64,000 nucleotides of DNA, taken from NCBI GenBank assembly GCA_039105265.1, contig JAPFFF010000007.1, positions 4,092,001 through 4,156,000 on the forward strand, given 5' to 3'. Shown one piece after another: positions 17,599 through 26,358 of this stretch; position 1 is the stretch's first letter; every line of letters begins with the position of its first letter. Origin of the DNA: Tritrichomonas musculus. Its lineage: Eukaryota; Parabasalia; Tritrichomonadida; Tritrichomonadidae. Position numbers and translations under genes: made by a program. The notes below the pieces were generated by a model. It saw only the letters and a list, made by a program, of their open reading frames with translations. It was not told the origin of the DNA and did not search any database.

Positions 17599-17648
17599 TC
17601 ATCATAGAATATCCACATACATATGAATATATTTTTGTCCGTTTTGAA

Positions 17649-18083
17649 ATGAATTGCGATATTAGGGTTATTAATGATAACAAGATGGAGCAACGCACAT
17701 TCAACTCAGTAGAGGAGTTCGACCTGTTCTACCAGAAGTACAAGGACATGTTCAATGAGAAGACCACCAATTACCTCAATAAAACCTACAAAATAATCAC
17801 CCCCGAATGCGAGTACAGGATTACCAAACGCACTGGCAAGGATGGCTCCAGTAATGTGTTTCTCAAGAAGATCACCAAGCCAGCCGATAATGACAACCTG
17901 GTGGAGATCCAATTGGCAAGCATTCGAGCTGACATCAATGCATTGCAGTCAACAGTTGATGAATACACCAAACGGATTACCACTCTGGAGAACACCATTG
18001 GCGTGATCACCACAAAAATAAATCAGCTCACCAGTACTGTGAATGAGTGTACTGATGCAGTGAACAGTCTCCTGAGGCATTAG
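17649..18083 (+). CDS. 144-aa protein with C-terminal coiled coil
   Basis: Start at 17649 (MNCDIRVINDNK) follows an ATTTTTG box; upstream codons overlap the 83-aa gene. An N-terminal globular part of about 80 residues is followed by a coiled coil with heptads (IQLASIRADINALQSTVDEYTKRITTLENTI). Possible trimeric spike or scaffold; no family recognised. It overlaps the opposite 75-aa gene by 4 bases. Confidence 0.6.
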   Translation: MNCDIRVINDNKMEQRTFNSVEEFDLFYQKYKDMFNEKTTNYLNKTYKIITPECEYRITKRTGKDGSSNVFLKKITKPADNDNLVEIQLASIRADINALQSTVDEYTKRITTLENTIGVITTKINQLTSTVNECTDAVNSLLRH

Positions 18084-18307
18084 ATCTTGGAATTATTTGG
18101 GATTACCTGGTGATTGAGTGAGTGGTGTAGAGTTGATGATGTTGACTTGATGATTGGGTCATGCACAACACACCCCTTATCTTCATATTTTGGGACTGTG
18201 GGTTTGGTACAACTCATAGTTCGCCTATTTCGCATGTGACGTTCCAGGTGATTGAAATACGTGAGCCCATTTGAATCTCTTAATACACGGCGTTCTTCAT
18301 ACGACAT
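18080..18307 (-). CDS. 75-aa protein of unknown function
   Basis: ATG at 18307 follows GTGTTTTTTCAAGATTAA. Basic N-terminal half with His and Arg (YFNHLERHMRNRR) and two cysteines. It is divergent from the 77-aa gene and converges with the 144-aa gene. No second copy in the window, so support is weaker. Confidence 0.4.
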   Translation of the reverse strand: MSYEERRVLRDSNGLTYFNHLERHMRNRRTMSCTKPTVPKYEDKGCVVHDPIIKSTSSTLHHSLNHQVIPNNSKI

Positions 18308-18341
18308 TTAATCTTGAAAAAACACTTTTTTTCATATCTAA

Positions 18342-18575
18342 ATGACTGAATTGGGTGAATACAAGAAGGAGATTCCAGAGCTTAAGCGCATCAAACATGA
18401 TCTCAAGGAGAAGTGCTATATGTATAAGGGCCACCTCAATAACATCAAAGGGGGTATGCTGGGTAGCAATGGACTAGCCGTTCGTGAATCACTGATTGAG
18501 GATATCAATAGTCTGAAGGAGAAGGTCGCCAAACTCGAGAATGAGCTCGCTGAATTATCAAGCGATAACCACTAA
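18342..18575 (+). CDS. 77-aa coiled-coil protein
   Basis: Mostly helical; C-terminal LIEDINSLKEKVAKLENEL is a clear coiled coil and recurs in the 32-aa frame at 11503-11601 of Pol-B. Function unknown. It is followed directly by a palindrome block and then the integrase. Confidence 0.55.
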   Translation: MTELGEYKKEIPELKRIKHDLKEKCYMYKGHLNNIKGGMLGSNGLAVRESLIEDINSLKEKVAKLENELAELSSDNH

Positions 18576-18579
18576 ATAT

Positions 18580-18715
18580 GGGGTCGACGGGAAATCCCGC
18601 AGACCCAGATTTCATGGAGATAACCACTAAATATGGGGTGTGGTAGAATTCTACCAGACCCAGATTTCATGGAGATAACCACTAATTTCCTGGAACAGCA
18701 ATTTTGCTGTCCCGA
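18580..18715 (+). repeat. Block of three palindromes (order B-A-C)
   Basis: Three hairpin units, CGACGGGAAATCCCGCAG (B), GGTAGAATTCTACC (A) and CAGCAATTTTGCTG (C), each framed by GGGT/GACCC or GGA/CCC, and separated by the same spacer GATTTCATGGAGATAACC. A second block with the same order lies at 29359-29501, and one with order A-B-C at 53697-53835. Confidence 0.85.
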
Positions 18716-18741
18716 TTGAGACCACTATTTTTGCACATTAA

Positions 18742-19968
18742 ATGACCGACAACAGGAAATCGTTCAAGATATTCGACAATGAGTACAATTCGCTGCTCAA
18801 GTACCCATTCAAATCCAAGATATCGAAATTGGACCCATCACAGTTCATCATCAACCCAGAAACTCATCATGAGCCATTCGTGAAGGACTTCAAATTGAAA
18901 TCATGCAGTCCCTATTCAAAACCGGATTTCTCATTGGAACCCGGATGCTGGGAAGTCGATTTGATGTTTGCGAATTACACCACAAGGGCTAATGGAACCG
19001 AGTCCGTGGTAGTCCATGAAACCATTTACCTCATCATGGTGAATGTCAACACGCGGTATCTAATTGTGGAACCGCTTAAGAACAGACTAGCTGATACCAT
19101 CAAGACTGCATACACCAAAATCATTCTTGAGAAATATGATGACTTCAAATTCAATACCATCAAATGCGATGGTGAGAATAACCTACTCAAAGTGCTTGAT
19201 ATACTTGGCCGCTACAATCCATCCAGAAATAAATATAGAGGTACCAAAAATGTGTTGATTGACCGCAATGCAGTGATTGTCGATAAATCCAAACACAACA
19301 ACGCTCACAAAATCGTTGATGCAACCATCAGGACACTCCGTAATGCATTCGGTTTAGATAATCGTCGGATTGGAGACCCATACCTGATGCAACAGATGGT
19401 ACACTTCTATAACAACACACCACATCGGTCTCTACGAATGCCCAATCCCAATTATCCAGGTGATGGAACCCAATATGACCCGTATCTAGCAAGGGTACCA
19501 AAGTGGATATACTACACACCCAATCAAATGCAGCACAACCCAGATTTGGAATGGAGATACATCAGGGATTGCCAACGGCGGCTACGTCGAGTCAAAAATA
19601 ATATGCAAATGGGTGGACTACTGAGCTATCGCAAGGGCAATATCATATTGGTCCATTACGATACATCCAAAACTGAGAAGAAGCATGAGAAGCATAGGCG
19701 CATATTCAATGAGATTGCCGAATTCATTAGATACCATAATGGGAACGTCGAATGCAAATTGCTGAAGCCATATCGTAGATTCCAGTTGAATGATGATAAG
19801 CAAGCAGGAACTGCGTTCTATGTACCGTATACCAAAACCACAACTGGTCGAACGCCTAAGTCTGATGATGAGCGAGCTACCGTAACTATCCCCATTATGT
19901 ATACCCGATTCGTGGCACCCAATTATGCATCACTAGGTAAAGACTATAAGCAGTACTTTGCTATCTAA
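18742..19968 (+). CDS. DDE (retroviral-type) integrase
   Basis: 408 aa. Catalytic-core pattern: WEVDLMFANYTT with Asp73, a beta-strand YLIMVNVNTRYLIVEPL, then TIKCDGENNLL with Asp143, and the block HKIVDATIRTLR at 189-200 followed by NNTPHRSLRMPN, as in Maverick integrases. A basic C-terminal part ends in a conserved LKPYRRFQL segment, also seen in Pol-E. It would cut and join element ends, giving 6-bp duplications. ATTTTTG precedes the start. Confidence 0.9.
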   Translation: MTDNRKSFKIFDNEYNSLLKYPFKSKISKLDPSQFIINPETHHEPFVKDFKLKSCSPYSKPDFSLEPGCWEVDLMFANYTTRANGTESVVVHETIYLIMVNVNTRYLIVEPLKNRLADTIKTAYTKIILEKYDDFKFNTIKCDGENNLLKVLDILGRYNPSRNKYRGTKNVLIDRNAVIVDKSKHNNAHKIVDATIRTLRNAFGLDNRRIGDPYLMQQMVHFYNNTPHRSLRMPNPNYPGDGTQYDPYLARVPKWIYYTPNQMQHNPDLEWRYIRDCQRRLRRVKNNMQMGGLLSYRKGNIILVHYDTSKTEKKHEKHRRIFNEIAEFIRYHNGNVECKLLKPYRRFQLNDDKQAGTAFYVPYTKTTTGRTPKSDDERATVTIPIMYTRFVAPNYASLGKDYKQYFAI

Positions 19969-19971
19969 TAA

Positions 19972-20304
19972 ATGCCAAAGCGCTATTTCCATACACAGAC
20001 CACCGAGTTTAAGCTACCTGAGGACTTCATATATAGTCGCAATAAGAAGTACATCGTAGTACAGTATGTGGGAGCTATCCTGAATAAGACCATCATCGGT
20101 GATTTGATGGTACACTCGGATATTGTTGAATTCGACCCATACTGTGACCACTTCATAATGCTAGCCAACAGACGGCAAACCAAGTATCGCAAATATGAGA
20201 TGCTCAATAGGACCAAGCGGGATTTCAAAATATGGTTCACAGACCTGTATGGTAATGAGATAAAACCCGATGCATTCGTGCTATCATGCTTGCTAATCTA
20301 TTGA
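19972..20304 (+). CDS. 110-aa conserved protein
   Basis: Begins 3 bases after the integrase stop. Protein identical to that at 61727-62059 in Pol-E. The end FKIWFTDLYGNEIKPDAFVL resembles the closing strands seen in many small jelly-roll capsid proteins, but the protein is too short for a full one. Possibly a minor virion protein; function not established. Confidence 0.65.
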   Translation: MPKRYFHTQTTEFKLPEDFIYSRNKKYIVVQYVGAILNKTIIGDLMVHSDIVEFDPYCDHFIMLANRRQTKYRKYEMLNRTKRDFKIWFTDLYGNEIKPDAFVLSCLLIY

Positions 20305-20327
20305 CCACAGTATGGCCCATATAGGAG

Positions 20328-20337
20328 TTTATTTTTG
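20328..20337 (+). promoter_or_regulatory. TTTATTTTTG box (set II)
   Basis: Six bases before the ATG at 20343; the identical box with identical flanks precedes the otherwise dissimilar Pol-E gene (61694-61703). Confidence 0.5.
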
Positions 20338-20342
20338 GGTAA

Positions 20343-21719
20343 ATGAGTAGACATTATGATCATGCGACTAATACTCTCACGATAGAACCCGGACAATATG
20401 ATAATTTAAATAAAAACAATGCTATAGATCAAATAACTATTAGTCCAAATGGTCACACCATTTATATAATACCTCACGTGATAATACCACCACCATTTGT
20501 ACGTAACTTCTTTGCTCGAAAAGAGCCTGATGAGGATGGCATTGGAATTAAGTCTATAAAATATTACTTCTGTTTGTCAAATTCGTATGATGCGGATTAT
20601 ATCTGGACTTGGGAAAACTCATTCGATAAAGATGTTGTTTATCTAGAGAAGTTCCCAGGGGAACGTCCAAAACGACTAACTGATAATATGAATATATGTT
20701 TGCCAGTTAAATATTTCGAGGTAAACATTGTTAATAAAGTTCGGCTAACAGTTGGGCGGAGTAGCGACGTAGGATTTTATATCCCATTATTGGCTGAAGA
20801 GAGTGACCAAATACCTACTGTGCATATTGTTCAAAACACTCGTGTATATCACAGCCCTAATAAGTCCAGACAAAGTGAGAAGAATATTGAGTTTGCATTT
20901 GCCAAAAAACCTACAAATGCACCTCGTCCAAAACCCCTTCCACCACCACCAGGTGTAACGCCAATTACAACTGAACAACGTATTAATGATATACGCAAAC
21001 AGCCCAAGGTTGATGGCAATGGTGTATATCGTTCGACGGATATTCGGCCTGCAACCGCACCAATTACTCTAGCTAAGAAAAATGGTGATAAGCAGGAATA
21101 TCGCGTAAAATATGAAACACAGTATGACCTGGTTAGAAATATTCGAAATAGACTACAGCAAAGCAAGCTCGATTTCGAGGCCATAAGTAATCCAAGCATA
21201 CAATCATCAGCTAGGGTTCTAACACCAAACAAGAGTCAAAACCGAATTGCTAGCAAACCGCGTGATAGAATACGTGATACTCCAACACCATCCAAATCCA
21301 ATTCGGTATCATTTGGACCATCATTCAAAAACATCGGATTCCAACCCAATAACTCTCAAAGTCTGCATATTGAGGACCTTGATAATAGTGAATCAACTGA
21401 AATATATCAGTTCATGGCACCTGAATCACCAATACAACCTATCCAACCACCTCCACATATATCATCTACTAGTGGTTCGTCATCACGTGGTTTGAATAGC
21501 AAGATACATATTCCACCCAATATGATGCCTAGACCGTCATCAGCTAAGTCCAAAAATAGTAGTTCTAAAACCAGATCTGCTGCGAAGCCATCTACGGCAA
21601 AGCCATCTACGGCAAAGCCTCCTGCTGTTAAGCCATCCGCACAACCGGTAATTAAATTCAAAGGGTTTGGGTTCCAAGGTTTTAACAAAGATAATGATAT
21701 GGGTGATATTCCCGATTAA
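20343..21719 (+). CDS. 458-aa protein: conserved head plus Pro/Ser-rich tail (minor capsid candidate)
   Basis: The N-terminal 160 residues match the Pol-E protein at 60117-61688 only at scattered places (GQY, IPPPFV, a VRL/GFYIPLL-like strand). The motif QPKVDGNGVYRSTDIRP and KNGDKQEYRVK near 220-250 is better kept. The tail is low-complexity Ser/Pro/Lys, with repeated AKPSTAKPSTAKP. The head might be a single jelly-roll (penton-like) domain, by position; not shown. The gene is AT-richer than its neighbours, suggesting replacement by recombination. Confidence 0.6.
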   Translation: MSRHYDHATNTLTIEPGQYDNLNKNNAIDQITISPNGHTIYIIPHVIIPPPFVRNFFARKEPDEDGIGIKSIKYYFCLSNSYDADYIWTWENSFDKDVVYLEKFPGERPKRLTDNMNICLPVKYFEVNIVNKVRLTVGRSSDVGFYIPLLAEESDQIPTVHIVQNTRVYHSPNKSRQSEKNIEFAFAKKPTNAPRPKPLPPPPGVTPITTEQRINDIRKQPKVDGNGVYRSTDIRPATAPITLAKKNGDKQEYRVKYETQYDLVRNIRNRLQQSKLDFEAISNPSIQSSARVLTPNKSQNRIASKPRDRIRDTPTPSKSNSVSFGPSFKNIGFQPNNSQSLHIEDLDNSESTEIYQFMAPESPIQPIQPPPHISSTSGSSSRGLNSKIHIPPNMMPRPSSAKSKNSSSKTRSAAKPSTAKPSTAKPPAVKPSAQPVIKFKGFGFQGFNKDNDMGDIPD

Positions 21720-21721
21720 AT

Positions 21722-24340
21722 TTATTCTTCTGCTTCTTGCTCAAACTCGTCTATGAAGTATTGTTTTACAGCATTTGTACGAGCCTCATCAGCTGATTGA
21801 GCTTTAGACATCTTGTAATCAGCATATCCTCTATTCTTATAAATAGCTACATCCATGTATTGGATGAGATTATTTTTGTACTGATCTCGATTAGCCTTCA
21901 AACGCTTCTTGTCTCCATAAACAGCAGTATTATATAACATTTGCAACCGATGTTGATGTTCCGAATTAGTAGGGTCTGTCTTCATACCATTTACGAATAC
22001 AATATAAGCGAGTGTATTCAGGATATATTTGAAACGTTTATCCCAGTTTTCCTCTTGAACCATTGCTGTATTAGTAGTGAAATCAATATGCTTACTAATG
22101 ACATTCTGAGTATCATCTTGAAGTTTTCCACCAACGTCTACATTATATTTCCCGGAATTGACCTTCTTATAAAGGAGCCAATCTGAATAAGCTATCTTCC
22201 GACCCGTACTAGCTTCAATAGCCTTTAGAGCTGGTTGATCATATAGTGTAGCAAACATTGCATTAGTACTAGTGAGATAATCTGTTAATTTCCTGAGTGG
22301 ACCAACAGGCTTATAGTACTGATTCCAAAAGAAATGCCATATATGGGAGAACACAGATGCCCAATATGAATTTGGTGTTAATCGTTTACTTATTCTGGGT
22401 TTAGGTAATCCAACCTTTGAATAAGCATCCATCAGTTCACTCATTGCCTTCTTCGCCTCCAGATTATACTCACCAGCTTCCCAATTAACTTTATCAAGCG
22501 ATTTCTGGAACATATCAGCCAACCACGCATTAAATGGGTTCTGTTTACGAGCACTCTTTGTCGAGTATGTTGCAGCCCAAGCCTTCTTATATGGTGATGC
22601 TTGAACGAGTTGATATCCATTTATAATGGCTGGACTGCCACGTTTATCAACAAGGACAATATCATCAACCTGGTCTCCATTAAGATCAGTAATGGAATTG
22701 CCTAATGGGTCTGCGGCGTTTGGTGGTAGTAATCTATATAAAGGTATTCCATCAGCATCGAGATGATTCTTGCAGTATTCATGTGCAGTATCTCTTCGAG
22801 CTGCATCTGGAATATATTTAATTCGATAGTTCCCATTAATGATTAAGTCGAGGAAGTCACGTTTGTATTTAGATGTATCACGAACCTTTGATAAATTGTG
22901 TATTTTTAACTTATTCATTGCATCAGATACTTGTTCATAACCTTTACCTTTTCGGATTCCCGTGGTTCCACGTCTTTTGGCTTGGTATTCGGCTGCTAAT
23001 TGTGAAGCGTCAAATGGGTTTTCTTGAGTTAGATCTTCTATGAATGATGATGTTCTATCATCAGGTTCCCATCCACCAATATCATCATCTTCTGGTGTCG
23101 CGAGTTTATTTAAATTGTTAAGTGTATCAGATCCTATAAAGGATGGTGCTTCTGCCATAGTTTCTTTAGGTGAAGAAAAAATGTTATTAATTGTATACTC
23201 GATTTCAGGGGATATATTTGTCATCGATTGAGATATCAATTGGGATGTCGCTTTGAATTCCGGTTCCTCCTCTTCCTCCTCGATATGTGGTTCCTCGATA
23301 GGGACTTCGCTAGGGACTTCGCTTGGATCTCCAGGGGCTACTACCTTGGGTACCGATCCAGGTATATCCGCTAATGGAATCTCCGAGGGTTCCTCAGGGG
23401 GTACTACGATAGGGACTTCGCTAGAGACTTCGCTAGGGACTTCGCTAGAGACTTCGCTAGGGACTTCGCTAGAGACTTCGCTTGGATCTCCTTGGGGTAT
23501 CGATTGGAGTTTCAAATATTGGTTCGGATATTGGAAGTAATTCTTGGCATACATCGTAAGCCTTTTCTTCAACTCGGCAACCCGATCGTTACTACGAAAG
23601 TCTGTGTTGACCCAATTTTGCCTCATCTCATCGATTGCATTTACTATCTCTTCGACGTACAGGTCTGAATTATTGATGACTTGTATAATATTATTGATGA
23701 TCGATTTTGATATATCGCATACAACCAATAAAAACCTAAGGAGCTTACGGAGTGTGGAATCCCGGACTTCACTATAATATTCCTCTTCACTTGAGTCTTC
23801 GCTTGGATCTCCTGAGGGTTCCGATCCTGGAATATCCCCTAATGGCTTCTTTGGGGATTTCTTTGGGGATTTCTTTGGGGATTTCAGTAGGGATTTCCGT
23901 AGGGATTTCTGTTTGGGTTTCGCTTGGGGTGTTATCTCAGGAATATCCCCTAATGGTATCTGTTGGGGTTCTTGTGGGGGATTCAAATATAGATCTAGTT
24001 CTTTGAGGAAAGTAGTGACATCAGTCATAATATGTTGCTTCCAATATTGTTCCTGACCAGGGTTAATATCATGACCTTTACTGGCGATAATCTCCCATTT
24101 GTGTTTCAACCCCTTGATCACATTTAGTATCTTATCATTGTACAGATCTGGATTATTGATGACATGTATTAATTTATTGATGACTTCATCTGACACTCCG
24201 CATTCACTAGATAAATACTTAAGGACCTTACGGTATTTGGAAAGCTTGACTTCAATACTATCCCCCTCTTTGGGTTTCTGTTTGGGTGGTACTTTGGGTT
24301 CCGCTTTGGACTTCGATTGGGGCTTCGCTTGGGGTTTCAC
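21722..24340 (-). CDS. Repeat-module structural protein, distal part with conserved C-terminal domain
   Basis: 872 aa. Two helical modules of about 95 residues (LKYLSSECGVSDEVINKLI...; FLLVVCDISKSIINNIIQVI...) are joined by Pro/Ser/Lys linkers (SSEVPSEVSSEVP). The C-terminal 390 residues form a conserved domain containing TDLNGDQVDDIVLVDKRG, an EF-hand/FG-GAP-like DxNGDxxDD calcium loop, then INGYQLV and RISKRLTPNSYWASVF. The domain recurs at 58016-60109 and, cut short, at 44981-45509. Probably a long virion-associated protein; function inferred only from size and repeats. Confidence 0.65.
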   Translation of the reverse strand: MKPQAKPQSKSKAEPKVPPKQKPKEGDSIEVKLSKYRKVLKYLSSECGVSDEVINKLIHVINNPDLYNDKILNVIKGLKHKWEIIASKGHDINPGQEQYWKQHIMTDVTTFLKELDLYLNPPQEPQQIPLGDIPEITPQAKPKQKSLRKSLLKSPKKSPKKSPKKPLGDIPGSEPSGDPSEDSSEEEYYSEVRDSTLRKLLRFLLVVCDISKSIINNIIQVINNSDLYVEEIVNAIDEMRQNWVNTDFRSNDRVAELKKRLTMYAKNYFQYPNQYLKLQSIPQGDPSEVSSEVPSEVSSEVPSEVSSEVPIVVPPEEPSEIPLADIPGSVPKVVAPGDPSEVPSEVPIEEPHIEEEEEEPEFKATSQLISQSMTNISPEIEYTINNIFSSPKETMAEAPSFIGSDTLNNLNKLATPEDDDIGGWEPDDRTSSFIEDLTQENPFDASQLAAEYQAKRRGTTGIRKGKGYEQVSDAMNKLKIHNLSKVRDTSKYKRDFLDLIINGNYRIKYIPDAARRDTAHEYCKNHLDADGIPLYRLLPPNAADPLGNSITDLNGDQVDDIVLVDKRGSPAIINGYQLVQASPYKKAWAATYSTKSARKQNPFNAWLADMFQKSLDKVNWEAGEYNLEAKKAMSELMDAYSKVGLPKPRISKRLTPNSYWASVFSHIWHFFWNQYYKPVGPLRKLTDYLTSTNAMFATLYDQPALKAIEASTGRKIAYSDWLLYKKVNSGKYNVDVGGKLQDDTQNVISKHIDFTTNTAMVQEENWDKRFKYILNTLAYIVFVNGMKTDPTNSEHQHRLQMLYNTAVYGDKKRLKANRDQYKNNLIQYMDVAIYKNRGYADYKMSKAQSADEARTNAVKQYFIDEFEQEAEE

Positions 24341-26340
24341 TTGGGGATTTCCGGTTCTGGGATATCCCCTAATGGCTTTGCTTTGGACTTCGATTGGGGC
24401 TTCGCTTGGGGTTTCACTTGGGGTTCCGGTCCTGGGATATCCCCTAATGGCTTTGCTTTGGACTTCGATTGGGGTTTCTGTTTGGGTTCCGCTTTGGACT
24501 TCGATTGGGGTTTCGGTTTGGGTTTCACTTGGGGTTCCGCTTTGGACTTCGCTTTGGATTTCGACTGGGGTACTGATTCAGGAATATCCCCTAATGGCTT
24601 TGCGATTGGATCTCCTTGGGGTTTCTGTTTGGGTGGTACTTTGGGTTCCGCTTTGGACTTCGGTTGGGGTTTCGGTTGGGGTTTCGCTTTGGACTTCGAT
24701 TGGGACTTCGACTGGGACTTCGCGATAGGGACTTCGCTTGGATCTCCTGAGGGTTCCGATCCTGGGATATCCCCTAATGGTTCCTGTTTGGGTGGTACTT
24801 TGGGTTCCGATCCTGGGATATCCCCTAATGGTTCCTGTTTGGGTGGTACTTGGGGTTTCAAATATTTATGCAGATTATAACTCGCGAAGAACTCGGTTAT
24901 ACTACCCAGATTCGAATTCAGATCATCGCGTAAATTGCGCATAACAAACCAGTCTTTACTCATCGGTTCGTGATCATAGAACCTTTTTCTCAAGTTTCGG
25001 AGGAAATTTAGTATCTCATCATTATACGAATCTGGATTATTGATGACATGTACCATATTAGTGATGTCTTCATGTACAGTATTAATGGTGTATTCATTTA
25101 TTATAGAGTTGTCATATAAACCCATAAGAAGCTCACGATATGTGGGGTCCTTGGCTTTACCAACAATATTTATAATCTCTTGGGGTTGCAGATATGAATC
25201 CGAATCTGTGAAGAACTCGTCAGCATACTCACTGAGCTTACGCTTCAAACGATCAACCCGTTTAGGATCATTAAAGTCGGTAGACTCCCAAACGTGTTTC
25301 AGCTTATTGAGTAATTGTAATCCTTCTGGTTTGTAAGCATATGAATTTTCGATACCCCATTTCAACTTTTGGATAGCTTCATCTGGTGTATCACGGCATT
25401 CACTAGATAAAAACTCAAGGATCTTACGGTATGTGGGGTGTTGGGCTCTAGTGATAATCGCTTGGGCCAATAAATATGAATATGGATCTTTGAAGTAAGT
25501 CGTGACATAATTCATAAGACTTTGCTTCAAACGATCAACCTGATTAGGATCATTAAAGTCAGTAGACTCCCAAACGTGTTTCATCTCATCGATAGCATTT
25601 ACTATCTCTGGTGTGTATGCTTCTGTATAAGTGAGGACTTGTATAATATTATTCACGACTTCATCTGACACTCCGCATTCACTATATAAAAACTTAATGA
25701 CCTCACGGGTTGCGCGATCCTGGATCTTATACTGATTAAGAGCTCTAATCGGCTGAGGTACCAGATATGGTTCAATATCTTTGTATATGGGGATATACTG
25801 CATAATCTTTTCCTTCGCAATTTTTTCGTGAGCATCATCTGATTTATAATAGTAGTTATTTTCCCAAGCTTCAAACATCTCCTTGACTACCTGTTTTATC
25901 TCATCGCCGTATATGTCTGGCGTCTCGATGACATCTCTCATGCTCTGGAAGACAAATGTTATAGCAGGGGTGCCAAGAAATGTACTAGGGAGGCCAAACT
26001 CTGATGCGCTGAATTCAGTAGATAAAAACTTATAAAACTCCGTGGTTGAGTGATCTGGGATTTTATCCTGTGGGTCAATCAAATATTGGTTCAGATCTCT
26101 TAACTTGGATGCAGTACCATTAACAACACTATTTAAAGGTGGTTTACCATTTCTAGATGAATCGTACATGACTTTCAGATCATCGAGTATTTCTTTGGCC
26201 TCTTTATTGAACAAACTTGGATGATCGATGACATACAATATATTATAGATGAGCCCATTTGGTACTTCACGTAAATTTAAATAAATAAGAAGCTCACGGG
26301 TTGTGCGATCCTGGACTTCCTTACTAATACGGCTAAGCAT
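24337..26340 (-). CDS. Repeat-module structural protein, proximal part
   Basis: 667 aa with five more copies of the about 95-residue helical module (for example REVIKFLYSECGVSDEVVNN, then VWESTDFNDPNQVDRLK and YLxPQ at the end of each). Modules are followed by a linker of KPQSKSKAEPKVPPKQ and PLGDIPGSEP units. It overlaps the next frame by 4 bases. It is divergent from the fibre gene with only 18 bases between the two ATGs. The Pol-E counterpart (56308-58050) has only four modules. Confidence 0.65.
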   Translation of the reverse strand: MLSRISKEVQDRTTRELLIYLNLREVPNGLIYNILYVIDHPSLFNKEAKEILDDLKVMYDSSRNGKPPLNSVVNGTASKLRDLNQYLIDPQDKIPDHSTTEFYKFLSTEFSASEFGLPSTFLGTPAITFVFQSMRDVIETPDIYGDEIKQVVKEMFEAWENNYYYKSDDAHEKIAKEKIMQYIPIYKDIEPYLVPQPIRALNQYKIQDRATREVIKFLYSECGVSDEVVNNIIQVLTYTEAYTPEIVNAIDEMKHVWESTDFNDPNQVDRLKQSLMNYVTTYFKDPYSYLLAQAIITRAQHPTYRKILEFLSSECRDTPDEAIQKLKWGIENSYAYKPEGLQLLNKLKHVWESTDFNDPKRVDRLKRKLSEYADEFFTDSDSYLQPQEIINIVGKAKDPTYRELLMGLYDNSIINEYTINTVHEDITNMVHVINNPDSYNDEILNFLRNLRKRFYDHEPMSKDWFVMRNLRDDLNSNLGSITEFFASYNLHKYLKPQVPPKQEPLGDIPGSEPKVPPKQEPLGDIPGSEPSGDPSEVPIAKSQSKSQSKSKAKPQPKPQPKSKAEPKVPPKQKPQGDPIAKPLGDIPESVPQSKSKAKSKAEPQVKPKPKPQSKSKAEPKQKPQSKSKAKPLGDIPGPEPQVKPQAKPQSKSKAKPLGDIPEPEIPK

Positions 26341-26358
26341 ACCTTTATTTTATATTAA

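Noticed and set aside
18580-18715. CRISPR-like array
   Set aside because: Here the short palindromes differ and the spacers repeat, only three units are present, and no cas genes are near; the setting is eukaryotic.
24317-24880. Open frame of Gly/Trp/Phe repeats on the plus strand (also 23253-23540, 24099-24728)
   Set aside because: Antisense product of the Pro/Lys/Ser linker repeats of the repeat-module genes.
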